NCBI GenBank assembly: GCA_027019165.1
Contig: JALUXC010000024.1
Span: 124,001-188,000, forward strand
Reading direction: 5' to 3'
DNA: 64,000 bases
DNA from: Pseudophaeobacter sp.
GTDB taxonomy: Bacteria > Pseudomonadota > Alphaproteobacteria > Rhodobacterales > Rhodobacteraceae
Shown here: piece by piece, positions 29,700 through 39,248 of the stretch
How the letters are laid out: every line of letters starts with the position of its first letter
Numbering within the stretch: position 1 is the stretch's first letter
Notes under the pieces: generated by a model
The model's input: the letters and a program-made list of their open reading frames with translations, nothing else
Told to the model about the DNA's origin: nothing
Database searches by the model: none
Made by a program: the position numbers and the translations under genes

Positions 29700-31730
29700 A
29701 TGGATCGCAAGCAAATCATCAATGACCCCGAAATTGGCAACAAGGCAGAAGCCTTTGAAGCCTTTGACGACATCCCCACCAATCCGCGGCTTGAGCGTAC
29801 CATCGGGGATGTGATCAACGCCCGCTATGGCCGCCGTGATCTGCTCAAAGGCATGCTGGGTGTCTCTGCCACCACAGCGCTGTTCGGCACCTCCGCGCTG
29901 ATTGCTCCGAACGAAGCGGTTGCAGGGGGCCACAGCAAGGGCCGCTACAACTTTGAAGAGCTGACCTGGGGCAACGACGAAACCCACCACATCGCCGAAG
30001 GGTATGACGCCGATGTGCTGCTGCGGTGGGGCGATCCGATCACCGCGGATGCGCCTGAGTTCGACGTGATGAACCAGAGTGCCGAAGCCCAGCTCAAGCA
30101 GTTTGGCTACAACAACGACTATGTGGGTTTCACCCCGCTCAACGCCGAAGGCACCCGTGGTCTTTTGTGCGTGAACCATGAATATACCAACGAGGAAGTC
30201 ATGTTCCCCGGCCTTGGTCGTCAGGACAAGGCAGGCTTTGAAGGCATGACCAAAGAACTGGTCGACATCGAAATGGCCGCCCATGGTGGCACCGTGGTGG
30301 AAATCGCCAAAGGCGCCGACGGCAAATGGTCGGTTGTGCGCGATGGCAAGATGAACCGCCGCATCACGCCTCTGAACACCGAGATGACCATCGACGGCCC
30401 CGCCGCCGGTCATGACCGCATGAAAACCAACGCCGACCCCTCTGGCCTGTCGGTCATCGGCACGCTCAACAACTGCGCTGGCGGCATGACCCCCTGGGGC
30501 ACCTATCTGATGGCCGAAGAGAACTTCCACGGCTATTTCTGGACCGAAGTTGTGACCGGCGAAGGCAAGCCCGATATCTCAGGCCAGCCCGAAGCCAAGA
30601 GCATGAAACGCTACGGCGTGCCCGGTCGCTGGTACGCCTGGGGCAAGTTCTACGACCGTTTCAACATCGACAAGGAGCCCAATGAGCCGAACCGCTTTGG
30701 CTGGGTGGTCGAAGTTGATCCGCGCAACCCCGATGCCAAGCCGGTAAAGCACACCGCCCTGGGTCGCTTCCGTCATGAAGGCGCCGAGACCACTGTGTCC
30801 TCCGCGGGCAAGCTGGTTGTCTACATGGGCGACGACAACCGCTTTGACTACCAGTACAAGTATGTCTCGAACGGTGTGGTCTCCGAAGATGCCGCCGCCA
30901 ACAACACGTTGCTGAGCGACGGCACGCTCTATGTGGCCCGCTTTGATGAAGACGGCAGCATTGAATGGATGCCGCTGGTCCATGGCACCGGCCCGCTGAC
31001 CGCCGAGAATGGCTTTGCAAGCCAGGCAGACGTTCTGATCGACACGCGCCTGGCCGCCGATGCCCTTGGCGCCACTCCGATGGACCGCCCCGAAGACGCG
31101 CAGCCGCGCGGCGACGGCACCGCCTACATCATGCTGACCAACAACTCCAAGCGTAAGGAAGAGCAGGTCAACGCGGCCAACCCGCGTGCCAAGTCCAACT
31201 TCGGTCACATCATCGAGATCAAGGAAGAAGGCGGCGATCACGCGGCCACCCGCGGCACCTGGTCGATCCTGGTGAAATGCGGCGATCCAGAACTGGCCGA
31301 GGTCGGCGCCCAGTGGAACCCGGAAACCAGCGAAAACGGCTGGTTCGGCTCACCCGACAACTGCGCCTTTGACGCGGACGGACGCCTCTGGATCTCGACC
31401 GACCAGGGCTCTGGCTGGGGCCGCACCGGCAAGTCGGATGGTCTTTATGGTCTGGAGACCGAGGGCGATTTGCGCGGCACCTCAAAACTGTTCTTCCGCT
31501 GCCCCGTCGGTGGGGAGCTTTGCGGCCCCTACTTTACCGACGACGGTGAGACGCTGTTCCTGGCGGTTCAGCACCCAGGTACCGACGGCACCAAGGCCCT
31601 TAAGGGCTTTGAGCGCGCATCGACGTTTGAGGATCCGGCGACCCGCTGGCCCGATTTTCACCCCAAGATGCCCCCGCGCCCTTCGGTCGTGGTGGTTACC
31701 AAGAAGGGTGGCGGAAAGATCGCCGTCTGA
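29700..31730 (+). CDS. phoX: PhoX-family alkaline phosphatase
   Basis: The 676-aa protein (DUF839) has a Tat-type signal starting at about residue 43 (YGRRDLLKGMLGVSATTALFG), followed by the PhoX body with RGLLCVNHEYTNEE, NNCAGGMTPWGTYLMAEEN, FRHEGAETTVS, SPDNCAFDADGRLWISTDQG and FLAVQHPGTD. PhoX uses calcium and iron to release phosphate from organic esters in the periplasm or outside; it is common in marine bacteria. The start at 29700 has AGGAGCAAGCC upstream. A Pho box lies 63 bp upstream, indicating control by phosphate starvation. Confidence 0.92.
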   Translation: MDRKQIINDPEIGNKAEAFEAFDDIPTNPRLERTIGDVINARYGRRDLLKGMLGVSATTALFGTSALIAPNEAVAGGHSKGRYNFEELTWGNDETHHIAEGYDADVLLRWGDPITADAPEFDVMNQSAEAQLKQFGYNNDYVGFTPLNAEGTRGLLCVNHEYTNEEVMFPGLGRQDKAGFEGMTKELVDIEMAAHGGTVVEIAKGADGKWSVVRDGKMNRRITPLNTEMTIDGPAAGHDRMKTNADPSGLSVIGTLNNCAGGMTPWGTYLMAEENFHGYFWTEVVTGEGKPDISGQPEAKSMKRYGVPGRWYAWGKFYDRFNIDKEPNEPNRFGWVVEVDPRNPDAKPVKHTALGRFRHEGAETTVSSAGKLVVYMGDDNRFDYQYKYVSNGVVSEDAAANNTLLSDGTLYVARFDEDGSIEWMPLVHGTGPLTAENGFASQADVLIDTRLAADALGATPMDRPEDAQPRGDGTAYIMLTNNSKRKEEQVNAANPRAKSNFGHIIEIKEEGGDHAATRGTWSILVKCGDPELAEVGAQWNPETSENGWFGSPDNCAFDADGRLWISTDQGSGWGRTGKSDGLYGLETEGDLRGTSKLFFRCPVGGELCGPYFTDDGETLFLAVQHPGTDGTKALKGFERASTFEDPATRWPDFHPKMPPRPSVVVVTKKGGGKIAV

Positions 31731-31758
31731 TCTCAGATTGTCAACGTAATCCAAAGGT

Positions 31759-31804
31759 GCGCGCCCCATATGGGGCGCGCGCTGGTTTCAGCCCCTGACG
31801 GGGC
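31759..31804 (+). terminator. Double hairpin after phoX
   Basis: A perfect 22-bp palindrome (31759-31780, arms of 9 bp around ATAT) is followed within 11 bp by a second hairpin (31791-31795 with 31800-31804). The T-run between is short (TTT). Confidence 0.6.
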
Positions 31805-31978
31805 AGTTGGCACCTGGGGCACCGCCGACCTGTGCAATGGTCCGTCATTCTGGTCGGCACCGCCTGCACTCCCTTGAACACCTTCCGCTCACCAATCCAT
31901 CACACCCGCGTGAAAGTGGTTGCACTGCGCGGCCCTACGCGCATTCTGCAGGAAAAACTCAGATATTGGATCAACTCC

Positions 31979-33595
31979 ATGACAAAAGACCTGCGCGCTG
32001 CCGACGTTCTTGCCCGACGACTTTATGAAGCCGGGTGCCGCCATGCCTTCGGCATGCCGGGGGGCGAGGTACTGACCATTGTGGATGCGCTAGAGTCAGC
32101 AGGCATCACCTTTCACTTGGCCAAACACGAAAACGCGGCCGGTTTCATGGGCGAAGGCGTGCATCACGCGGACGGAACTACGGTGATCCTTGTCGCAACC
32201 CTTGGTCCGGGCGCGCTCAATGGCGTCAATGTGGTGGCCAATGCCCATCAGGACCGGGTGCCGATGCTGGTGCTCACCGGCTGCGTTGATGCCCCCGAAG
32301 AGCAAAGCTACACACACCAGGTGTTGGATCACCAGGCTGTTTTCACCCCGATCACCAAGGCAACCTTCCGCCTGAGCGCCGAAGCCGCCGAGGTCATCGC
32401 CGACAAAGCGGTCGCTATCGCAACCGAGCCACGAAGCGGCCCGGTTCATATCGACGTGCCGATCTCGGTCGCAGATGCCCCAGCCAGAGAGCGGGGCATC
32501 CGCCGCGCGCCTGCTGCGGCCACGCTCCCAGACAACGAAACACTGGCGCAGGCGCAGTCCTGGCTGGCGGATGCGAAATGTCCCCTTGCCATCATTGGCC
32601 TTGATGCCGTCGCCGAAGAGACAGCTCCGGCTTTGAGAGCCTTCCTTGAGGCCCATCAAATACCCTTTGTCACCAGCTACAAGGCCAAGGGCATCCTGCC
32701 CGAGGACCATCCCCTATGCCTCGGCGGGGCGGGACTGTCCCCCCTGGCAGATACGCATCTTCTGCCGCTGGTCAAACAGGCTGATCTGGTCCTTTCACTG
32801 GGCTATGATCCAATCGAGATGCGTCCGGGCTGGCGTGACGCCTGGAATGTCCACCGCCAACGGGTGATTGAAATCGCAGCCGAGGCAAACACCCACTATA
32901 TGCACCAGTCTAGTCTCAACATCGTAGCATCGCTGACGCCAACTCTTGCAGCCCTCACCCCCGCAACTGCCGACACTCCGCATCGCTGGCCGGGTGGAGA
33001 GCCAGCCGCAACGCGCGGGGCGCTCACAAAGGCTTTCCCGCAAGACGACAGCTGGGGCCCAGCCGGTGTGATCGCCGAATGCCGCGCCACCCTGCCGCCT
33101 GAAACACTGGCCACCGCAGATAGCGGCGCACACAGGATCCTGCTCAGTCAGATGTGGACTTGCCACGAGCCGCGCGGGCTGATCCAATCCTCGGGGCTGT
33201 GCACCATGGGCTGTGCGGTTCCCATGGCCATCGGGCGCAAACTGGCCCAGCCAGAGCGTCCCGTGGTTAGCTTCTCGGGCGACGCAGGCTTTCTTATGGT
33301 AGCGGGCGATCTCGCGACCGCAGCCGAGCTGAACGTGGCGCCCATCTTTGTAGTCTTTGCCGATGCCAGCCTCGCGCTGATCGAACTCAAACAGCGCCAG
33401 CGCCAAATGACAAACCGCGGCGTTGACTTTGCCCGTCACGACTTTGCCGCCATCGGGCGGGCCTTTGGTGGCAACGGGGTGACGGTTCATGACCGCACGG
33501 AACTGCGCGCAGCCCTGCAGAGCGCCTTGGCATCGGATCGTTTCACTGTCATCTCTGCTCAAATCGAACCGGGAGGATATGATGGACGCATCTGA
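31979..33595 (+). CDS. Thiamine-diphosphate enzyme, acetolactate synthase-like
   Basis: The 538-aa protein has the three-domain ThDP fold of the acetolactate synthase/oxalyl-CoA decarboxylase group: the catalytic Glu in LAKHENAAGFMGEG, LGPGALNGVNVVANAHQDRVPMLVLTG, a middle domain, and the cofactor region GDAGFLMVAGDLATA...VVFADASLALIELKQRQ. In the last motif the usual GDG..NN is GDA..AD, so metal ligation is altered but acidic. Its last 14 bp overlap a class III CoA-transferase gene; such pairs recall oxalyl-CoA decarboxylase with formyl-CoA transferase, but the identity is not proven. The start at 31979 lacks a strong ribosome site. Confidence 0.82.
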   Translation: MTKDLRAADVLARRLYEAGCRHAFGMPGGEVLTIVDALESAGITFHLAKHENAAGFMGEGVHHADGTTVILVATLGPGALNGVNVVANAHQDRVPMLVLTGCVDAPEEQSYTHQVLDHQAVFTPITKATFRLSAEAAEVIADKAVAIATEPRSGPVHIDVPISVADAPARERGIRRAPAAATLPDNETLAQAQSWLADAKCPLAIIGLDAVAEETAPALRAFLEAHQIPFVTSYKAKGILPEDHPLCLGGAGLSPLADTHLLPLVKQADLVLSLGYDPIEMRPGWRDAWNVHRQRVIEIAAEANTHYMHQSSLNIVASLTPTLAALTPATADTPHRWPGGEPAATRGALTKAFPQDDSWGPAGVIAECRATLPPETLATADSGAHRILLSQMWTCHEPRGLIQSSGLCTMGCAVPMAIGRKLAQPERPVVSFSGDAGFLMVAGDLATAAELNVAPIFVVFADASLALIELKQRQRQMTNRGVDFARHDFAAIGRAFGGNGVTVHDRTELRAALQSALASDRFTVISAQIEPGGYDGRI

Positions 33596-34781
33596 CATGT
33601 TGACGCACGGCGCTCTGAAAGGCGTCAAGGTTCTGGACCTGTCGCGCATTCTGGCAGGCCCCACCTGTACCCAGCTGCTGGGCGATCTTGGCGCCAGTGT
33701 GATCAAGGTGGAAAACCCAAAATCCGGCGGTGACGATACCCGCCAGTGGGGCCCGCCCTATGCGATGGATGCAGACGGCAATCCCACCGATCTGTCAGCC
33801 TACTATATGGCTGCAAACCGAAACAAACGCTCGGTCGCCATCGACATCACCACAGCCGATGGCCAGGCCGAGATCCGCAGGCTGGCAGCTGAGGCCGATA
33901 TTCTGATCGAGAACTTCAAACCCGGCGGCCTCGCGAAATACGGGCTGGACTATGCCAGCCTCAAGGACGCATTCCCCCGGCTGATCTATTGCTCGATCTC
34001 GGGCTATGGGCAGACCGGCCCCAACAGCCACCGCCCCGGATACGATCTGGTGGCACAGGGCTTTGCCGGGATCATGTCGCTGACCGGAGATCCCGAAGGC
34101 CAGCCAGTAAAAGTCGGCACGGGCATCGCGGATGTGATGTGCGGCATGTACGCCTGTATCGGCATTCTGGCAGCCCTGCATCATCAGGAAAAAACCGGAG
34201 AGGGGCAGCAGATCGATCTGGCCCTTGTGGACAGTACCATCGCCTGGCTGATCAACGAGGGCGTCGCCTATCTCAACACCGGCACCCTGCCCAGTCGACG
34301 AGGCAATGAGCACCCTTCGATCATGCCATATGGCGTTTACGAGACCTCGGATTCCCATGTGATCCTGGCCATTGGCAATGATGCCCAGTTCCGCCGGGTG
34401 ATGGAGTTCCTTGGGCTTGAAGGTCTGGCCGAGGATCCCCGCTTTACCACCAACCCGGCGCGGCTTGCGCATCGCGATGCGCTCAACGACATAATGGTCC
34501 CGGCGCTCAAACGCTTCACCATGGATGAGGTGATCGCCGCGATGGAAGCGCGAAAAGTCACCGCCGGACCCGTTCAAACGCTCGACCGAGTGTTCGCTTC
34601 GGATCAGGTTGCAGAACGCGGCATGGCGATCCAGATGGACGCGGGTGAAACCACCGTCAAACTGCTCGGCAATCCGCTGAACTTTTCGCGCACGCCGGTC
34701 ACTTATCGCCATGCTCCCCCCTCCTGCGGGGCCGACAGCGCAGAGATTCTCGCCGCAAAGACCCCGTTTGAGACCGACTAG
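33582..34781 (+). CDS. Class III (CaiB/BaiF-type) CoA-transferase
   Basis: The 399-aa protein shows family III motifs: GVKVLDLSRILAGPTCTQLLGDLGASVIKVE, AANRNKRSVAIDI, DILIENFKPGGLAKYGLDY, LIYCSISGYGQTGP, the catalytic Asp in GIADVMCGMYA and GNDAQFRRVMEFLG. It transfers CoA between an acyl-CoA and a carboxylic acid; substrates are unknown. Adjacent ATGs at 33579 and 33582 follow GGGAGGAT; 33582 has better spacing. It overlaps the ThDP enzyme, so the two products are likely made in step and act in one pathway. Confidence 0.9.
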   Translation: MDASDMLTHGALKGVKVLDLSRILAGPTCTQLLGDLGASVIKVENPKSGGDDTRQWGPPYAMDADGNPTDLSAYYMAANRNKRSVAIDITTADGQAEIRRLAAEADILIENFKPGGLAKYGLDYASLKDAFPRLIYCSISGYGQTGPNSHRPGYDLVAQGFAGIMSLTGDPEGQPVKVGTGIADVMCGMYACIGILAALHHQEKTGEGQQIDLALVDSTIAWLINEGVAYLNTGTLPSRRGNEHPSIMPYGVYETSDSHVILAIGNDAQFRRVMEFLGLEGLAEDPRFTTNPARLAHRDALNDIMVPALKRFTMDEVIAAMEARKVTAGPVQTLDRVFASDQVAERGMAIQMDAGETTVKLLGNPLNFSRTPVTYRHAPPSCGADSAEILAAKTPFETD

Positions 34782-34832
34782 GCGACACTTCGCCCGGCGG
34801 GTTTTCTCCCAATGTTACAAAAACCGGCAAAG

Positions 34833-34857
34833 GCCCGCCTTTTTAGGCGGGCTTTTT
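34833..34857 (+). terminator. Rho-independent terminator after the CoA-transferase
   Basis: GCCCGCC (34833-34839) pairs with GGCGGGC (34846-34852), followed by TTTTT. It closes the ThDP enzyme-CoA-transferase operon. Confidence 0.88.
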
Positions 34858-35031
34858 CATGAAATCCGGCTCGCGGGGCGGGAGATTGCCGAGAAACACA
34901 GAGCTTTTGGGCGGATTTCTCCAGGCCGCGCACACGCGCCTTCACCAACGCGCGAGCGCCCGTCGCGCGGCATTTCTCCCTCCTCTAGGCTGATCGCAAT
35001 CTAATATCCCCAGCGGCGAGGAAGACCCCAA

Positions 35032-36399
35032 ATGGCAGACGATATCTTTGGACAGGACACAAGCCTGAGTGACCCGCATTCCCTTGATCTATGGAATCAG
35101 GTTCAACTGGGGGTCTTGTCGCACAGCGCGGCTGCACCGGTACATCTGGGACAGCTGCTGGAGGCAGAACCTCACTTTTCCCTTGGTCAGGCGGCAAAAG
35201 GCCTGTTTCTGATGCTCCTGGGGCGCCGTGAAATGAAAGCTGCAGCCCAAGAGGCTCTTACCGCAGCCCTTGCCGCCTATGAAGCCGCGCTGCCGCGGGA
35301 ACGGTGCTATGTCGACGCGTTGCAGCTTTGGCTGGAAGGACGCCCAAGCCGTGCCGTGCAAGCGCTGGAGATGATCCTGCGTGATCACCCGAGCGACAGT
35401 CTTGCAATGAAAATGAGTCAGGCCATCCGCTTTGTGCTGGGAGACAGCGCTGGCATGCGCCGCTCGATTGAGCGTGTGATGGCCGCCTATGCTCCGGATC
35501 ACGCCGGGCGGGGCTACCTGCTTGGATGTCATGCCTTTGCACTTGAGGAAACCGGCGACTACGCCAAGGCCGAAACCACGGGGCGGCAGGCGCTGTGGAT
35601 GGCGCCGGATGATGCCTGGGGACTGCATGCCGTGGCCCATGTGCATGACATGACCGGCAATGCCAAGGCAGGTCTTGAGTGGCTAGAAAGCCGGGAAGAG
35701 GCCTGGAGCCACTGCAACAACTTTCGCTACCACGTCTGGTGGCACAAGGCGCTGATGCATCTGGATCTGGGGCAGACCGATGTGGTGCTGGATCTCTACG
35801 ACCATGAAATCCGCAAGGACAAGACCGACGATTACCGCGACATCTCCAACGCCACTTCGCTGTTGATGCGGCTGGAGCTGGAAGGCGTTCCGGTCGCCGA
35901 TCGCTGGGAGGAACTGTCGGAGCTCTGCGCCAACAGAACTGAGGACGGCAGCCTGATTTTTGCCGATCTGCATTACCTCCTCGCTCTGGCGGGACGTGGT
36001 CGCAAAAACGAAACCCTGCAATTGGTTCGCCGTATCCATGATGACGCAAGCCACGCAGGTCAGAACGAAGCCCGCGAGCGCATGGCGGATCCCGGTCGGG
36101 CGGCAGCAAGCGGACTTGAGGCCTTTGGCGAAGGAGATTTTGCCCTGGCCTTTGAGCATCTTGCGCAAGCTCGGTCCTCGATGCAATTGGCCGGCGGCAG
36201 CCATGCCCAGCGCGATGTCTTTGAGCGGATGACCATTGATGCGGGCCTGCGGGCCGGACGCCTGTGCGACGTCACCGCCATTCTGGACGCGCGCCGCGCC
36301 CAGCGCGGCGGCGCCGAGGACAATTACGCCCTTGCCCGCCGCGCCATGATCCGCGCCGCGCAGACACCTTCTGCCACGCAAAGTCTTCCGGCCGAATAG
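35032..36399 (+). CDS. TTC38-like tetratricopeptide-repeat protein
   Basis: The 455-aa soluble protein consists of helical repeats and resembles the tetratricopeptide-repeat 38 family known from animals and bacteria: HFSLGQAAKGLFLMLLGR, HAFALEETGDYAKAETTGRQAL, GLHAVAHVHDMTGNAKAGLEWL, FRYHVWWHKALMHLDLGQTDVVLDLYD. There is no signal peptide. Its biochemical role is unknown; it probably binds protein partners. It is followed by opgCGH after 24 bp, but a shared function is not evident. A ribosome site is weak (GCGAGGAAGACCCC). Confidence 0.85.
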   Translation: MADDIFGQDTSLSDPHSLDLWNQVQLGVLSHSAAAPVHLGQLLEAEPHFSLGQAAKGLFLMLLGRREMKAAAQEALTAALAAYEAALPRERCYVDALQLWLEGRPSRAVQALEMILRDHPSDSLAMKMSQAIRFVLGDSAGMRRSIERVMAAYAPDHAGRGYLLGCHAFALEETGDYAKAETTGRQALWMAPDDAWGLHAVAHVHDMTGNAKAGLEWLESREEAWSHCNNFRYHVWWHKALMHLDLGQTDVVLDLYDHEIRKDKTDDYRDISNATSLLMRLELEGVPVADRWEELSELCANRTEDGSLIFADLHYLLALAGRGRKNETLQLVRRIHDDASHAGQNEARERMADPGRAAASGLEAFGEGDFALAFEHLAQARSSMQLAGGSHAQRDVFERMTIDAGLRAGRLCDVTAILDARRAQRGGAEDNYALARRAMIRAAQTPSATQSLPAE

Positions 36400-36423
36400 C
36401 CGGAAGCCCTGCCTTTCTAAGCC

Positions 36424-37743
36424 GTGACAAAAACAAGTGATTTCAAGATGGCATCCATCTCCAAATTCCCATCTCCGCACAAGCGGGATACCGCGCCCCC
36501 GAGTGGTGCGGCCGCCAACACCCTGAGGCCGCCCAGCGCTCCCGCATTCCCGGCCAGCGAGACTGGGCGCCAGCGTGACCCACGACTCGACTTCTTCCGC
36601 GGCATTGCGATGTTCATCATCCTGGTGGCCCATATCCCCGATAACCGCTGGACCGGCTGGATCCCGGCGCGGTTTGGCTTTTCCGACGCCACCGAAATTT
36701 TTGTGTTCTGCTCGGGCATGGCCTCGGCCATCGCCTTTGGCGGCTCATTTGCACGTGGTGGCTGGCTGATCGGCTCGGCCCGCGTCCTGTTCCGCTGCTG
36801 GCAGGTCTTCTGGGCGCATATCGGGCTGTTTTTCTTTGTGGCCATGTCGATGGCGGCTTTGGACCTGAGCGGCGCCTTTGACAAAAGCTATGTGGCCTCG
36901 CTGAATCTCTTGCCCTTTTTCAATGATCCCATGCCGCAGCTGGTGGGCATGTTCACGCTGACCTATGTTCCGAACTATTTTGACATTCTGCCCATGTATC
37001 TGGTGGTGCTGGCGCTGATGCCCCTGATGATGGGTCTGGAGCGGATCGGTCTTTGGGCCGTCGCGTCCGCCTGTGGATTGATCTGGCTGGCCGCCAATCC
37101 CTATGTGATCGGCCTTGGCCCAGACGGCCTCTCGCTCCCGGCAGAGCCCTGGTCAGAGCGCGAATGGTTCTTCAACCCCTTTGGCTGGCAGCTTTTGTTC
37201 TTTACCGGCTTTGCCTTCATGAAAGGCTGGATTCCCGCACCGCCGGTCTCTGGCGTGCTGGTGGCAGTCAGCGCCGCCTTTCTGCTGCTCTCAGCGCCTT
37301 TTGGATCGTGGAAGGTCTTTTTGTGGCTGGAAGCCTGGAACAGTGATCTCGCCGATGCAATTCGCCCCGCCTGGCGCCTGACCGGAGAATGGCGGGAAAA
37401 GACCGATTTCGGCCTGTTGCGCTATGCGCATTTCCTGGCGCTGGCTTATCTCTCCTGGGTGCTTGCAGGCGTTGGAGGCACCCACCTGATAGCATCGGGT
37501 CAGTCCTTTGCCGCGCGGGTCTGGTCAAAGATCTTGGGCCTTGTCACCAAGGTCGGCCAGCAGTCCCTTGCAGTCTTTGTCTTCTCGATGGCGCTGGCGC
37601 GGCTGATTGGCTTTGCGTTGGATCAGACCGACCGCGGCATCCTGATCACCGCCGCCGCAAACCTTGCAGGTTTTGCCCTGATCATTGCCTGCGCCTATGG
37701 CGCGGGTTGGTTCAAATCCCAACCCTGGAGGGTCAAGCGATGA
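36424..37743 (+). CDS. opgC: OpgC-type membrane acyltransferase
   Basis: The 439-aa integral membrane protein with about ten helices belongs to the OpgC/acyltransferase family (RDPRLDFFRGIAMFIILVAHIPD near residue 50, FFNPFGWQLLFFTGFAFMKGW). OpgC succinylates osmoregulated periplasmic glucans. The start is either GTG at 36424 or ATG at 36448; neither has a good ribosome site. Its stop overlaps the opgG ATG (ATGA). Confidence 0.88.
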   Translation: MTKTSDFKMASISKFPSPHKRDTAPPSGAAANTLRPPSAPAFPASETGRQRDPRLDFFRGIAMFIILVAHIPDNRWTGWIPARFGFSDATEIFVFCSGMASAIAFGGSFARGGWLIGSARVLFRCWQVFWAHIGLFFFVAMSMAALDLSGAFDKSYVASLNLLPFFNDPMPQLVGMFTLTYVPNYFDILPMYLVVLALMPLMMGLERIGLWAVASACGLIWLAANPYVIGLGPDGLSLPAEPWSEREWFFNPFGWQLLFFTGFAFMKGWIPAPPVSGVLVAVSAAFLLLSAPFGSWKVFLWLEAWNSDLADAIRPAWRLTGEWREKTDFGLLRYAHFLALAYLSWVLAGVGGTHLIASGQSFAARVWSKILGLVTKVGQQSLAVFVFSMALARLIGFALDQTDRGILITAAANLAGFALIIACAYGAGWFKSQPWRVKR

Positions 37744-39248
37744 CCTCAAGACGAAGCTTTCTTGGCGGCGTCTCCTCTCTGGCGCTGGCCAACCTTGCCA
37801 GCCCACTGTTGGCCACAGATGCATCGCATCCGTTTACCCCTCAGGACGTGATCGAAAAGGCCCGCAGCCTGTCAGAGGCGCCTTTTAAAGAACGCGCCAA
37901 GGTGCCACAGGACTGGCTGACCCTCACCTATGAGGACTACCAGACCCGCTGGTTCCGCAGTCGTGATGCACTGTGGAGTAAGACGGGGCGCAGCTACAAC
38001 GTCGATTTCTTCCTGCCCGGCCTCTACTTTCCCCGGGCAGTGCAAATGCATGAAGTCGCGGATGGTCTATCCCGTCCAATTCCCTTTGATCTGTCCCTCT
38101 TTGACAAAACAGACAAGGCGCCTCCCCTAAGCACCGATGGCGAGCTTGGATATTCGGGTTTCCGCCTGCGCACCGAGTTGAATGAACCGGGAAAGAAAAC
38201 GGAATTTTGCGTCTTCCAGGGCGCCAGCTACTTCCGCGCCATTGGTCTCGGGCAGACATATGGCCTGTCTGCTCGCGGGCTGGCACTGAAAACCGCCGAT
38301 ACCGACGGAGAAGAGTTTCCCGAATTCACTGAGTTCTGGCTGGAGGCGCCAGCACCGGATCAGCACGAAATTGTGGTCCACGCGCTGATGGACTCGCCCT
38401 CTGTTGTCGGGGCTTACCGGTTCACCATCCAGCCGGGCCTGCCTTGCGTGATGGATGTGGAGGCGACGCTTTTTCCGCGCGTGGATCTGACGCATGCAGG
38501 GCTTGCCCCGCTGACCTCAATGTTCCTTTTTGATCGCACCAACCGCAGCCGCTTTGACGATTTCCGCCCTGCCGTTCATGACAGTGACGGGCTGCTCATC
38601 GCTAATGGCAATGGCGAAACCCTTTGGCGCCCGCTTGCAAACCCGACGCGCCTGCAAGTGTCTTCCTTTGTGGATGAAAACCCACGCGGCTTTGGCCTGA
38701 TGCAGCGCAACCGCAGGCTATCCGATTTTGCCGACCTTGAAGCCAACTATGAGAAGCGGCCCAGCCTTTGGGTGGAACCCAAAGGCGATTGGGGCCAGGG
38801 AGCCGTGACGCTGGTTGAAATCCCGGCAGACAAGGAGATCTACGACAATATCGTGGCCTATTGGCGCCCGAGGGACCCCTTTGCCGCCGGATCCGAAGTC
38901 CGCCTTGAGTATCGCCTGACCTGGGGTGACGGCCCTGACCTTCCTCTGGCGCAGGTGATCGACACAGCGGCGGGCGCGCGCGTTTTTGGACCGCCGGGCC
39001 GGATCATGACCGTTGATTTTGCGCCTCACCCCCTGTTGGAGGGAGACCCCGACGATCTGGACGCCGCTCTGACCTCTCTGCATGTGGAACTGAGCCAAGG
39101 CGTGTTGCAGCGCAACCCGGACACCGGCGGCCTGCGTCTGGCCTTCAGCTTTGATCCGGGGCCTCGTGATCATGTGGAACTGCGCGCCGAACTGCGCCGG
39201 GACGGAAGGCCGATCTCCGAGGTCTGGCTCTACAGGTGGACGTCATGA
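37740..39248 (+). CDS. opgG: OpgG, periplasmic glucan biosynthesis protein
   Basis: The 502-aa protein has a Tat-like signal (TSRRSFLGGVSSLALANLASP) and the OpgG/OpgD fold: FTPQDVIEKARSLSEAPF, YRTRWFRSRDALW-like sequence, FQGASYFRAIGLGQTYGLSARGLA, and QRNRRLSDFADLEANYEKRPSLWVEP. It is needed for the backbone and branching of periplasmic beta-glucans. Start at 37740 has GGAGGGTCAAGCG upstream and overlaps opgC. It overlaps opgH by 4 bp. Confidence 0.94.
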   Translation: MTSRRSFLGGVSSLALANLASPLLATDASHPFTPQDVIEKARSLSEAPFKERAKVPQDWLTLTYEDYQTRWFRSRDALWSKTGRSYNVDFFLPGLYFPRAVQMHEVADGLSRPIPFDLSLFDKTDKAPPLSTDGELGYSGFRLRTELNEPGKKTEFCVFQGASYFRAIGLGQTYGLSARGLALKTADTDGEEFPEFTEFWLEAPAPDQHEIVVHALMDSPSVVGAYRFTIQPGLPCVMDVEATLFPRVDLTHAGLAPLTSMFLFDRTNRSRFDDFRPAVHDSDGLLIANGNGETLWRPLANPTRLQVSSFVDENPRGFGLMQRNRRLSDFADLEANYEKRPSLWVEPKGDWGQGAVTLVEIPADKEIYDNIVAYWRPRDPFAAGSEVRLEYRLTWGDGPDLPLAQVIDTAAGARVFGPPGRIMTVDFAPHPLLEGDPDDLDAALTSLHVELSQGVLQRNPDTGGLRLAFSFDPGPRDHVELRAELRRDGRPISEVWLYRWTS

